Source of the DNA: Verticillium longisporum
Taxonomy: Eukaryota > Ascomycota > Sordariomycetes > Glomerellales > Plectosphaerellaceae
DNA length: 64,000 bases
Direction: 5' to 3'
NCBI GenBank assembly: GCA_019188255.1
Contig: JAETXT010000007.1
Coordinates: forward strand, 2,046,001 to 2,110,000
Within the stretch, counting starts at the first letter, position 1. Every line of letters starts with the position of its first letter. Below the pieces are notes generated by a model. It saw nothing but the letters and a program-made list of their open reading frames with translations. It was not told where the DNA came from and did not search any database. Of the stretch, positions 1 through 10,817 are shown in pieces. The translations under genes and the position numbers were made by a program.

Positions 1-936
1 AAACATCGAGATCCTTTGCATTTTGGATCTCGATCTCATCGTCGCTGCCACAATCAGATGTGACAGACGAGGCCAGGGAGGCCCGGTCGAGGCCAGGGCT
101 GAGACGGCCAGCATCATCGGAACCACGGGCCCTGCTCGAGTCCGAGTCAGAGTCCGTGGCAGCATCATCGGAGTAATCGGCGACGGCGGGCTCGACGATG
201 ACAGGGCAGGTAGGCATCGAGTCGCCCAAAGAGGAAGGGGTTGAGTCGGCCTTGCGGTAGACGCCACCTCTGATTGGCGGTAGCATATTGGGCCAGAGAC
301 CCGCAGGCTTCCGGCCGATCCGGAACGCCTTCATAGTGCGGAGCGTAGAGGCAGCATGGTATCTGATAGCACCAAGAATGGTCAGCAAATTCTTGTTTGG
401 TTTCATGCTGGGTAAGCAAACAAATGAGAATCGTCCAATCGAAGCAGCAGACGCCGTGCAAGGTGAGCAATCCCCCCCGTGCCTGGTAGGGCGCACTGAT
501 GGACCGCTAAGCCCGAGCGAACTGGTCGACCCGGACACAAGCAGGACAAAAGGCCAGTGGTTTTCCAGTCCGCCCATCCATCACATCATGCCACTGCAAT
601 TGCCATGTGTTTTGGAGCGGACTTCCGGGGCTTCGGGTGCATCAAAACCACCGGGGTCTCCGCATTTAAGCTTAACCTCGACCACCATTGTCTGGCGTGT
701 CAAGGGAGCTTAAAATACAACGCTGGTCGCCGCGCGGTTTCACTCCTTTTTACTTACACCTTGATTTCATCAGTCGCATCCCTTCCCACCATGTGGAGGA
801 TGGCCAGGCGCCCTCCGGGATGACGCTCGAGCCACGAGTCCAGGCGGAGCACGTACTCCTCGAAAACGAGGATGGTCTGGCCTTCGGCAATCAGAGCCTC
901 GACTTCCCGCGGCAGGATGACATCGTCGCGACCCAT
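1..936 (-). CDS. Delta-8 sphingolipid desaturase, N-terminal part (runs off left edge)
   Basis: The product should introduce the delta-8 double bond into the long-chain base of fungal glucosylceramides in the ER membrane. Exon 1 is 936..758 and exon 2 is 362..1, separated by a 395-nt GT-AG intron (757..363, donor GTAAGT, acceptor CAG). About 180 residues are visible. They form a cytochrome b5-type heme domain with HPGG at residues 39-42. The second axial His lies in VYH (residue 62), immediately after the splice junction, which supports the junction. A conserved FRIGRKPAGLWPN stretch and an acidic Ser/Asp linker follow. The desaturase histidine boxes lie outside the window. The start MGRDDVILPREVEALIAEG matches how this family usually begins. 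Family assignment rests on the b5 domain plus the FRIGR segment. It could be another b5-fusion desaturase, but delta-8 is the best fit. Confidence 0.85.
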
Positions 937-3900
937 GGCGACGGTTATTCTTCGGATATTCTTTTCTTCCGGTCCGTGGCTGATGCGTTTTGGTGCCGAT
1001 GCAGAGGATGCCAAATATTTCCAACAGCACAAAGTTGTGTTTGAACAGAGGATGCAAAGGCCGAAACGAGTCGAAAGTTTGATGGTTTCGATGATCAAGC
1101 TGCCGGCTGCCAAGGATTGCTCTGGTTGCGCTGTCACGACGCGTCGTCCAGACTGATTCGACGTCGGGAACAAAAGAGGATGTCGGAATGAATGGAGTAC
1201 GGGACAAATGGTCGAGCTGACTTGTTGTTGTCCCGAGCAAAAGGGTTCGGGAAGTTGGATTCGGCGATGTCGAAGAGCGAATACAGCACCTCGGAAAAGG
1301 TAGCAGGCAACGACTGCTGTCTGGTGTTGGTGCTGGTGCTGTTCTTGGAAGAGTCGGAAGGAACCTCAGAGGGGAGTTCGTTCCTGCGTTCTGTCGGCGG
1401 ACTGATGTAGGGACGACTGAGCGGCGGGGCAGCAGCAGCTGGGAAGGTCGCAAGGGAAGGAACGAACAGCAAAACCGGCAGGAGCAGCTTCGAGGGGGAA
1501 CGAGGTACGACAGGGAAACAGCAGTCGAGGCTTTTACATCGAACGACGAACGGACGAGGGGGCGAATGAACAGTAACCGGATCGGCAGACGAACGACCCA
1601 GGGAGCACGAGCAGGACGAGTTCCAGGCCGGCGATGTGCGAGGCATCTGCCAGTCCGACCCTCTTTCCCCCCCCTTACCCCGTCCACCGTTGGACTGGAT
1701 GCCTACACTGATCCGATTTGACCTCGAATGACTGACTGCGCAACGTCGCCTTTTCCCGCCCATGCTGCGCTTTCCCGGCTTGCTCGTGCTTCATTTCTCA
1801 CTACTGGCACGCCCACACGAGCCACATTAAAGAGGGGCAGATCATTTCGCAACTCGCTGTTTTGGCTCGCCCGCCGCCCAGGGACTTGTTCCCCCACCCC
1901 TGACAATATTCAACCGCTAGAACCCATGCTAACGGTGCGTCGTTAGCAGGCTGGCGTCCCCTTGGTGAGCAACGGACGACGCCAGGATAGGGGCGCAGCA
2001 GCAGGCGAGAACGTGCAAGCCCGAGCTTGGGACGAGCCAATTCGGCCCTCAAAGGGCTACAGGGCGGGGGGGCTTGGACAGCGCTGAGCTTCGGCGGGTC
2101 CAGGGGCCGTTAATGCGAAAGTACTTCCCATTGGTGGCAAGCCAAGGGGCAGAGGACAGATTCTCCTCTTGCATGCGAACCCCACCCCACTTCCCCTTAT
2201 CGATCTCCAGGACCCTGAAACAGGCAGCCGTCATCCCAGTATTATGACTGGTTCCAGGGGCCTGCGCTGCTCCATTTCTGTTCTCTGTTCAACACACCAG
2301 CCCAGCGCTGGTCTGGCCTGGTCTGTGACAATAGCACGAGCCACACACGCCGGGCTGTTAAAATGAATCGCCGCCGGTCCAACAAAAAGCCAACGACCGC
2401 CGGCAAGCGTGGATCACAGTACGAGCCACCCGAAGAAGGCGATCTCACTAATAAGAGCCTCCAACACGAAGAGGCGAAACGGTGTCGCAGTCTTGTCCCA
2501 AGGCAGCCGATCACAGTGCGATCGCTCAGCGATGTAGTGACCAAAAGTGTGGGACGTCATGAGAGGGAGGCCTGACGAATGATTCAGTTGGATGGACGCA
2601 TGGTATTCTGAAGGATGCATTCTGCAAGTGGCCTGCTTGCCAGATCTAGCTGCCTGCGCGCCAAGCAGATTGCAAACTGGTCGTCCATTACGCAGTAACC
2701 AAGCAACCTTGCAACCTTGCATACGCAAACCGCAACAGGTTGGTCGCACAATCAAACCTTGCCTCGTCGCGTTCGCTCGGATCAAGCTGCTTCGCAACAG
2801 GCTCAGCATTGCGCCTCGGCGTGGGTCGCTGTCGGACGCGTCGCTCCCGGTCAGAAACCGAACGCTGCCTTGGAAAAAGTCGCATGCGAGACCGGTTCTC
2901 AGGCATGTTATCACTGGAAAGAATGCTGCGCGTTCACCATGTTGTGGCCTCGGAGTCGACGGCGATCAGGCAACCCAGCAGCTGGTGCCTGGATCCCTGG
3001 AGTTTGCCGAATGGTAGTATTATTACTCAACACGACTCGTTCATTTGGCTCAGACTTTCAGGGTCGTCTCTCGTTTCCGAGCCCGAGTGCGAGACGGCGC
3101 AGGACGAGTCATCAAGCCGAGACAGTTCATCGACCGGCTCTTCCGAGCGAAGAGCAAAGGCATTCTTTGGAATCCAAGGGCAGACGTGGCTCGGATCAAA
3201 CAGGCTCGCCTTCGTCTTCGCAATTGCCATCTGAACTCGGATGATCAGCGGATTCGGTACGACGATTGCGAACATCAACGAGCGTCGGCTCTTTCTCGTA
3301 CTTGAGCGTGAGTGGAGCCAGTGCTGCAATACGTAATATGGCAATCTCCACCCACTAGCTACCCTTCAGCTTCCAGGCGTCGTACATAGTACTTGTTAAT
3401 GTAAGGTACTTACTACCTGCAGACGGCGCAGTGGTGGGTTCTGTGCCTCCCCAGCGGAGGTCGAAGAAAAAACTCCCCGTCGGTCCTTTCTTCCCTCTAG
3501 CCAATTGACATGCTCACCAGTGCATGTGTCGCAGTCTTTGGCCCCTTCCCACCAGTCTTCTGCTAGTAGCGGGGCCATTGCTGGAAGAGGAAGGCAACGA
3601 GGGCAACAGGCGAACGATTCCTGCCTGTGCCTCTTGGTTGGGGGATCCTCTCTATTTCCACACCCTTCACAGAAGGTGTCTAGTCAGTGCTTTTCCTTCT
3701 CTCTCTCTCTCTCTCCCGACGCCATGTTCCAGTGCTCGAAGGCCGCCCCCCGCCCCCCCTGGAGACGGTGCGAGGCTGTGCAGCATTCTTTCTGTCCTCT
3801 GTGACAGTTGACAGCCACCGCTAGAGCCAGTGCAACGCGTGTTGCACGGCGCCATCAAACCCAATTCGGGTGCGTAGACGTCAAGTCAAGCCTTTTTTCA

Positions 3901-5949
3901 TTCCTTTTTCCTTTCTCAGCCCCTGGATGGATCATTTTGGCGATTCTTCAGAAATTGAACTTGAAGCATCAATCTGGCTGAGCGAGTCCGTCTTGGATTG
4001 GAACTTGGCACAGCAAGAAGAGCTCAATCGTTCTCCAACCAGCCTTGCCAACCAACCCTCTCTGGCATCCCACCAGCTTCCTTGTACTGTTGTTCCTTGG
4101 CCACACCCTCCTCCCTTCCCCAAGGCCCACACAGTACGGTTGGCCCAAGGAGCCCTCTGGTGGCCTTGGCTTGACCTCCGCACCTTGGCACAGTTTCCTG
4201 ACTCGATCAAGAACTCACGCGCGACCCTTCTCTTTCAAGGCTACCTCGCCGTGAGCATGCGGCTGGCTCTATCAATAGGACGTGGGCAGACGTGGGTCGC
4301 TGAGTCGTACAGTGAAGAGATGGGTCGGCTCGTAACTCCCTCTCATGCTCCAGTGCTTCCTCCCACATTGCAAGGCGCCCTTGTCCAATTCTTCGTCAAA
4401 GCCAAACGGGAACTGCGGCGCATTGAGCCATCCCTGGTTCCTGCTGCGTGTCAACGGGGGAGGACCTCTGCTGTGACTGATGAGCGGAGTTACGGAGATG
4501 CTCTGGGGCCCCGTTGGCGTTCCTTGGGCGTGGGTTTCTCGACTGCTTTGGCGTGGCGCCGGGGGTGGTTAGGGGTTTTTTTTTTTAGCGGGCCACCTAT
4601 CAGTACTGTAGGCCGTGGCGGGACGAACAGGCCTCCTTGGAATCCCATCTGTCCTGTTCTTTGTTCCAGTATTGGAGGGCAAAGAAACATCACGTGCGCC
4701 TCTCCCCCCAATCATTTTTCCTACCTAGGTACCTACTTGTGGACAATGGCCAAAGGAGAGAGGGGGTGTGCTGAAGTAGCTGTGAACTCGAGAATACCCA
4801 ACAGCCTGATCCCCAGGCTTCTGCTCGATCGCTACGGAACACACCAGGCTTGCCTGCCTTGCAGATGGCGCCGGCCTCAATCTTGATTCAGAGTCTTGGC
4901 GCCGGAGGACTGCTGCACAGCAATTTCTCGTGCCCCCGGCTGTTGTTCTGGCCGTGCTGCGACAACGCCCCATAGAAGGAAATAACCAGCCACGGGCGGT
5001 GGGAAGTGGTGGCTTCGGCAAGCCGAGATGGGCTGGGGCTGCCTGCGGTCCGCTTTTCTTCCGTGTTGTGGGCACCTCCCCCTTTTCTTCGCGTTGACCG
5101 AGGATTTGCATCGTGAATCGTCTCGGTGTAGACGGCCTCGGTGGGCTTCTAGTTTGCCACACGCCTCTTTTGAGGAAGCTGTGCTGCCTCGCGGATGGTT
5201 CAACGTGCTGATCAGATCATGCTGGAAATGGAGCTACCGGCACATCAGTCTCCGATCCCTCTCCTGTCTTTCGGATAAAAATTCCGCGGCTCATGTTTGC
5301 TTCTCCCTTCAACAGTTGACATCAAAGTTATGCATGACGTCACGTGTCCTTCCACGCCATCGTGAGTGGGGAGGGCTCGATTTCGGTTCTCGAACCGACT
5401 GGCAACAACAACGGCGGCATGGAATGCAAACTGGTCAGAGTGTCCACATCAGCAGCCCTGATCACAATGTGTGCTGGTCATGACGGCGTCGTCCCGATAA
5501 GCTAGGCGTCTGGTTCATGCTATTTAAGACGCTGTCTCGAGTGTGGGCTCGACAATGCTGTCTCACCTGCAAGGGAGCGTGTTTGGTGATCAAGTTGCGA
5601 TCACCTACCCGGGAAATAAAAGGTGGTCTGCAGGACGAAAATCTTGACATGGCTTGGCTCAAATCGTGGCCGAAGAAGCTCGATGATTTTCTTTCACGAA
5701 CGCGATGGGTTCAGAAACTTACCCGGCCGTGAGGAGAGGTGACACCTGTCTGAACTTGACTGCTTCGACATGTCATGTTGGGAACCTATGTGGGACGCAG
5801 TGGATATTAGCTACGTGAACACAGCAAAGCTTGGATTACCTTGCCCGAAATTGAACCATGTACCGATAATCACAGGCATGCACTAGTTCGCGTATGTGAG
5901 TTCATCAAAAGCAGACGACGAAGTATATGCTGTCTACACCTTTACAAAC
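937..5949. other. Intergenic region and desaturase 5' leader; no supportable gene
   Basis: About 5 kb between the desaturase start and the deaminase pseudogene. The many open frames (for example 3870-4886 + and 770-1687 -) are low-complexity, lack family motifs and overlap one another on both strands. A short CT microsatellite lies at 3699-3715, a T run near 4569, and a TAGGTACCTA palindrome at 4721-4737. The first few hundred bases upstream of 936 presumably carry the desaturase promoter. I see no clear TATA box. Confidence 0.5.
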
Positions 5950-6794
5950 TTACTGCCAGATTAGTGTGGCACCACCGTCTTCGTCATCGCTGTGGTATGC
6001 ACATTCATTCGCAGCGATACTCCCATCATCTTCACTTTTCACTTCCTTTGTGACGTCTCTGCTGACTTCCCTCCTGCTCAGGGCCATGCCAACTTGAGCA
6101 ATGACTGATGACGTCTCGCTGCCAGGCACTGAGCCCTGGGACCTCGAGTCTAGGTACTCTGGCACTGTAGAAAACGTGTTGGAATCGTGCTTCTTCCCTA
6201 ACAGGGCCTTCTCCCGCAGCGTCCGTTTGGTGTCATCACGGACCCTCGCAATAATGTCATCAAGTAGATCCAACCTTTGTTCACCCTAGTTCCTTCCCTT
6301 TCGAAAACGTCGGGAAGCCTCCAATTGGGGTAGAGGTTTCGGTGTGAGTCGCGGACCTGGTCGAGTCGATCTGGATGCGAGATGAAGTAATAATTGCAAA
6401 GACGACATGTTAGCTTACTACCGCCGATGGTTTTCCAGCCATGCCTGTACTGGCTGGCTATGCTGATGTCCCGCCTGAGCAGGTAACTATGGAATAATAC
6501 CTTGGCATGAACAATAGGTTTGAAAGTTGGCGTTGCGACTTGCTGCTGAATAAGCTTATCTAGGCTGAACTTTTGCAGTTTGGCGACTTGATCTAGGTAG
6601 GGTGGTGCGTCCTCGTGTCGCATTATTCGGCTGATGACTTGCGCAGCTGTGAGATTTGACTTGGCTAGAGGCTTCGCATGCGGCACACTCGAAGGAACAA
6701 CTGTGACGATGAAATCTTGGAACAGCTCTGGCCACCTTGTTGACGCCGAAGACGAGGATGTGGACTGCTTCGGCATACGTACTAAGCCGACCAA
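5950..6794 (-). pseudogene. OTT_1508-like nucleic acid/nucleotide deaminase, broken copy
   Basis: The upper part (6794..about 6280) encodes a zinc-deaminase core resembling the fungal OTT_1508-like family: an HA(E) segment read here as PIVHAKVLF, then IGGSKLTCRLCNYYF, then SHRNLYPNWRLPDVFE. The family normally has HAE and GCSKPxCxxC. Here the catalytic Glu is Lys, the first Cys of the CSKP motif is Gly, and Pro is Leu (CTA, compatible with a CpA-to-TpA change). The CxxC pair survives. After DVFERE the natural continuation (LDLLDDIIARVRDDTKRTLR) is in a different frame, 6273..5950, which runs to an acidic end and a stop. The frames are separated by a stop codon and no plausible intron, so the gene is frameshifted. 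The lost Glu means that, even if joined, it should be inactive. The N-terminus is not resolved and may extend upstream to about 8.5 kb. Confidence 0.65.
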
Positions 6795-8192
6795 GGTAAT
6801 GTAATGCTGGAGTTTTCTCTAGGGCTTGGAATTGTTTATCGTGTTGTCTTTCATTCGTAGTGTGATCTCTTTGCCCATGGCAGAGTTTTGGTAGCCTTTG
6901 GTGGCCCTGATGAATCTGGTCGTCTTTGAACTACATGGCCTGTAATCGTATCTCCTCGGCAGAGAAAAATGCTCTTCTGTATGCTCCGCAGTCTTGGCGG
7001 GATCACTATATAGGCAGATATATAATAAGGGGCTCTTCGAACCCAGGCCATTGAAACCTTGCTTTAGCTACAGCTTCTCGGAGATGTCAAGGATTGCCCG
7101 CGAATTCGGAACGCCAGAATGAGAATTTCCCAGTTATAGTTACCACAGAGCCCGTACATGTACTTTAGGGAGCTTCATGGGTAGTACCATCAGCAGCTTC
7201 GCGGATAGTGTGAGAGGGCTGGAAATAGATGAAGGAAACCTCATGTTCGGCACAAGGTTGGTATCTATCAGGCGACCCTGCGGGGCCGCCAGGAGTCGCC
7301 AAGCAGGGGGTTGGTCAAGGGTTAAGGGCTACGAGAGACGTATATATACAGACTGCGGAGGGCCCTCCAAGCTGCGGAGGGCCAGAAATCAGATGTATTC
7401 CGAACCCCTACCTATCTTCTATTGCTGCGGACCACGTGTGGAAGACCTCTTCACTCTGGTCTACCCAACTCTCTGACAGTACGTTCACAATACTACAATA
7501 AAACACCAGATAAACGAGGGACACGGTGATGGCCACGTTCTCCAGCCCGACCATGCTCCATCCCCTCGGAAGATCTCGTTAACATCCTTCGGAACGTTCC
7601 TCGTGGCCTCAGTCAGCCCAGGATGCGTGGAACATCTCTCGTCGTTCTCGACAACCAGAGTATCGTGTACGAAAACGAGGGCTATCCGGAAGTCACCCAT
7701 CCTCCACCCACTGCAAAGGCTCAGCAACTTACGCACACTTCCTAGTCGAGATGACATCTGTCTTGCGAAATCCATGATTGGGGCTCATCATGGAGACTAC
7801 GCGTGTGATGGTTGTACCCAATCGACTGGCGGCAAGTCGCTCGCAATGGTTTTGGTCGGCGCTAGTATGGCTTCGTCTCAGTCGAACGCAAACCGCGGTA
7901 TTCTAGAATCGGTGCGTCGGAGCGGCACCCTTCGTACCAGAGAAGCCCAAGGTAGATCAGGCAGTGTAGCACCAGAACAAACCTCATTCTCGAGCAAAGC
8001 TGGCAAAATCCCATTCCCTAGTCTGATTTGGTGGAGCTAGTCACTCCCCAGGTGTACCAATCGTGTGTGAATTTCCATACTATGCTTAGCCATTGATCGG
8101 GCAGTCGCGAGAGAGTGCTATCACTATGCTTAGCAGACTATATTTGCAGGCAATGCTATCACACCTCCGACTTATACAGATCTTGGTGTAGC
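6795..8192. other. Region between two decayed ORFs; possible degraded coding sequence
   Basis: No intact gene. On the minus strand between about 7500 and 8030 there are protein-like stretches broken by stop codons (for example in the frame containing SDAPILEYRGLRSTETKPY followed by TAG). They could be the upstream part of the deaminase pseudogene, but I cannot match them to a family. The rest shows no structure I can interpret. Confidence 0.3.
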
Positions 8193-8525
8193 TCACAGGG
8201 TACCGTCGGCCTTGCGACGAATGTGGTATATCTCGTGTGGTAGCTTATCCAAGTCGGGGTTTTCGATCGCGTCCTTCTCCATGTCCAGCGTGACATGGAA
8301 CGATGCTTTTGGATTGTTCTCCATATAGTCTTGCCGAGACTCAACGTGCGAGACGTATCGTCTCTTGGGATCGCATTCGTCCACCTTTCTCCCAATTGCC
8401 CCTGAGTACGCCTGGACCGCTTCGGTATAGGAGCTATCATCGTCGTTGAACTCGTTGTATCGCAGACGCAAGATAACGCGCTTCGGTTAGCCATCACTTA
8501 TTGGCATAGGGCTATTGGTTGACAT
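8193..8525 (-). pseudogene. Unrecognised ORF with an in-frame TAA after 12 codons
   Basis: An ATG at 8525 opens MSTNSPMPISDG, then TAA at 8489..8487. The same frame then continues for about 97 codons (PKRVILRLRYNEFNDDDSSY and onward) to a natural TGA at 8195..8193. The residue mix looks like real protein, unlike the neighbouring frames. A CAA-to-TAA change would explain the stop and is the classic RIP-type transition. I do not recognise the family. It lies on the same strand upstream of the deaminase pseudogene and could be its N-terminal exon or a separate decayed gene. Confidence 0.35.
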
Positions 8526-8865
8526 TGTGAGAATGAAGTTACTAACGTGCCGTCTAGATTAACGGCCTGATGGGACTTTCAATGGGCAGAGTGTTTGGTC
8601 CAACCGTCCAGTTCCTCAGAGGCGGGGCAGCCACGTGACTTCGCGTACATTTGCTGACACTGAACAACGCGTCGTTTCAACGTCTGAGGGGCAAGGCCGC
8701 CTTATGACACACGTCGCGTCGGCAACCTGTGGCACTGATTTCAGAGACCGCTAGTTGGTGCACATTGATGGCCACGATCATGCAGATTGCCATGCGCTGC
8801 GGCGTCGCGATTCCTACCCACGAACACGAAAGTTCAATTGTTCACCCCCTCCACTCCGAGCCGAG

Positions 8866-10817
8866 ATGGCCGCACCACCCGATGACCCGAAGACTGTCGC
8901 CGAGCACGATACCTTGAAGTATCATCTCCTCGGTCCATCGTTGACCAAGGCAGGTCAGGACTCAGTCGACCAAAACAAGGTGAATAGCCCTCGGACCTTC
9001 AGTCATGAGACAATCGCGCTGACTCACCCGTTCTCCAGGTCTCCGAAATCATCTATAATGCATCAAAAGGCTCCAAATATTTCAACCGGGAAGAAGTCAA
9101 GGACAAGATTCTGACTCAGAAGATCGACCAGATTCTGCAGAAGAAGCGGCGGCTGGATACTCTCGACCTCACGCGCGAGCTGCGTCAGGCCAACCAGCTC
9201 ATTACGGAGCTCGAAATATCTCGCGACCTCACACAGCACATTGTCCACATCGACTGCGATGCGTTCTACGCAGCTGTGGAGCTGCTTGACCGGCCTGAGC
9301 TCGAGCATCTTCCGTTCGCTGTTGGCGGCGGCGTCTTGACGACCTGCAACTACGTGGCTCGGAAATTTGGCTGCCGCAGTGGCATGGCCGGCTTTGTCGC
9401 CAAAAAGCTTTGTCCCCAGCTTATCTTCATCAAGCTGAATTTTGACAAGTACATTGCCAAGGCCCAAGGAGTCCGAGAGATTATTGCCCACTACGACCCG
9501 CGGTTCGAGAGTGCTAGCATCGACGAGGCGTATCTCAATATCACGGAGTATTGCAGCGCCAAAGCCATAAGCCCCGAAGATGCCGTCCAGCAAATGCGAC
9601 GCGAAATCCATGAGAAGACGAAGATTACCGTCTCCGCTGGCATAGCTGCCAATGCCAAGCTCGCCAAGATTTGCTCCAATATGAACAAGCCGAACGGGCA
9701 GTATCTGCTGCCGAGCGACCGGGCGTCCATAATGAAATTTATGGGCAGCCTTCCCCCGCGGAAGGTAAATGGCGTTGGCCGGGTCCTCGAGCGCCAACTG
9801 GCGGAGATCGGAGTAACAACCTGTGGCGAGATTTACGAGTACCGACAATATCTCAACCAACTGTTTGGCCAAAAAGCGTACGAATTTCTGATTCACTGCT
9901 ATCTCGGCCTGGGGCGCACCAAGATCCAGCCGGCGGAAGAGTACGAGCGCAAGAGTGTAGGCACAGAAAGCACGTTCCACGATATGTCAGATCCAACACA
10001 ACTCACGGAGAAGCTGAGATGGACGGCCGACGAGTTGGAAAAGGATATGAAGAGGGCCGAGGTCAAAGGCCGTACTCTGGTGCTGAAAATCAAGCTCCAT
10101 ACATATGAAGTGTTCACAAGGCAGGTCGTCACGCCGAAATCCATTTGCCTCGCAGATGACCTCTTCAGCCACTCTCTGCCTATTCTCATCAAGCTGCAGC
10201 AGGAGATGCCCGATATGAAGCTTCGCCTCATGGGCCTGCGAATGACGCACCTGGTGAGCACGAAAAAGCCCGATACAATGGCGTTCTTCGGATTTCGATC
10301 ACGAAAGGACAATGCTGTAACAGGGTCTCCGAGCAAGTCTGACGCGGGTGGCGAGAAACTCAGTACTCAAGGCATGACGGACGACGATAGTTGGGAACAG
10401 TGGCCGGAGGAAGAGCTTTACCAGCTTGACGAGGAGCTACATCGGCAGGCGAATACTGCCGCAGATGAAGCTGAGGACAGCGTGTCGAGTCCCTTTCGAC
10501 GTCACGGCAAAGAGATTCTTCCAAACCCAATTGACGAGGATGCTCCCGCGAGTGATGCCGAACTTTGGGACTGTCCCATCTGCGGCCGTCCACAGGCGCC
10601 CGACGAGAGGACGTTCAATGAGCATATTGGCTTGTGTCTGTCTCGGCAGACCATTCGAGAGGCAGTTCAGGAGGATGTCCCTCCAATAGCGGCCGCTTGC
10701 GTCAGGTCAAGCACCCCTGAACCTAAAAGGACAAAGTTGGGGAATGACAAGAAGCGGGGGAGGCCGTCGAGTGCGAATGTCGACCCTCGACAGAAGAAGC
10801 TTTGTTTTGGATCATAG
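8866..10817 (+). CDS. DNA polymerase kappa (Y-family, DinB type)
   Basis: Error-prone translesion polymerase acting at stalled forks in the nucleus. Exon 1 is 8866..8979, intron 8980..9038 (59 nt, GTGAAT...CCAG), exon 2 9039..10817, giving 630 aa. The splice joins DSVDQNK to VSEIIYNASKGSKYF, a typical kappa N-terminal clasp. Catalytic carboxylates are Asp110 in HIDCDAFYAAVE and Asp200/Glu201 in SIDEAYLNI. The palm/thumb/little-finger region follows, and near residue 547 there is a UBZ-type zinc finger (CPICGRPQAPDERTFNEHIG with a following C) for binding ubiquitylated PCNA. The C-terminus ends in a basic tail (KRGRPSS...RQKKLCFGS) that serves as a likely NLS and is weakly PIP-box-like. An upstream in-frame start exists at about 8755, but MAAPPDD is preferred because the family begins just before this conserved clasp. 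The gene appears intact. Confidence 0.93.
8980..9038 (+). other. Intron of the Pol kappa gene
   Basis: A 59-nt GT-AG intron with donor GTGAAT and acceptor TTCTCCAG. A GCTGAC branch-like sequence sits 14 nt before the acceptor. Removing it restores a continuous, conserved reading frame. Confidence 0.9.

Noticed and set aside
3870..4886. 338-codon plus-strand ORF
   Set aside because: Low-complexity composition, no motif, and competing open frames on both strands; GC-rich DNA gives such frames by chance.
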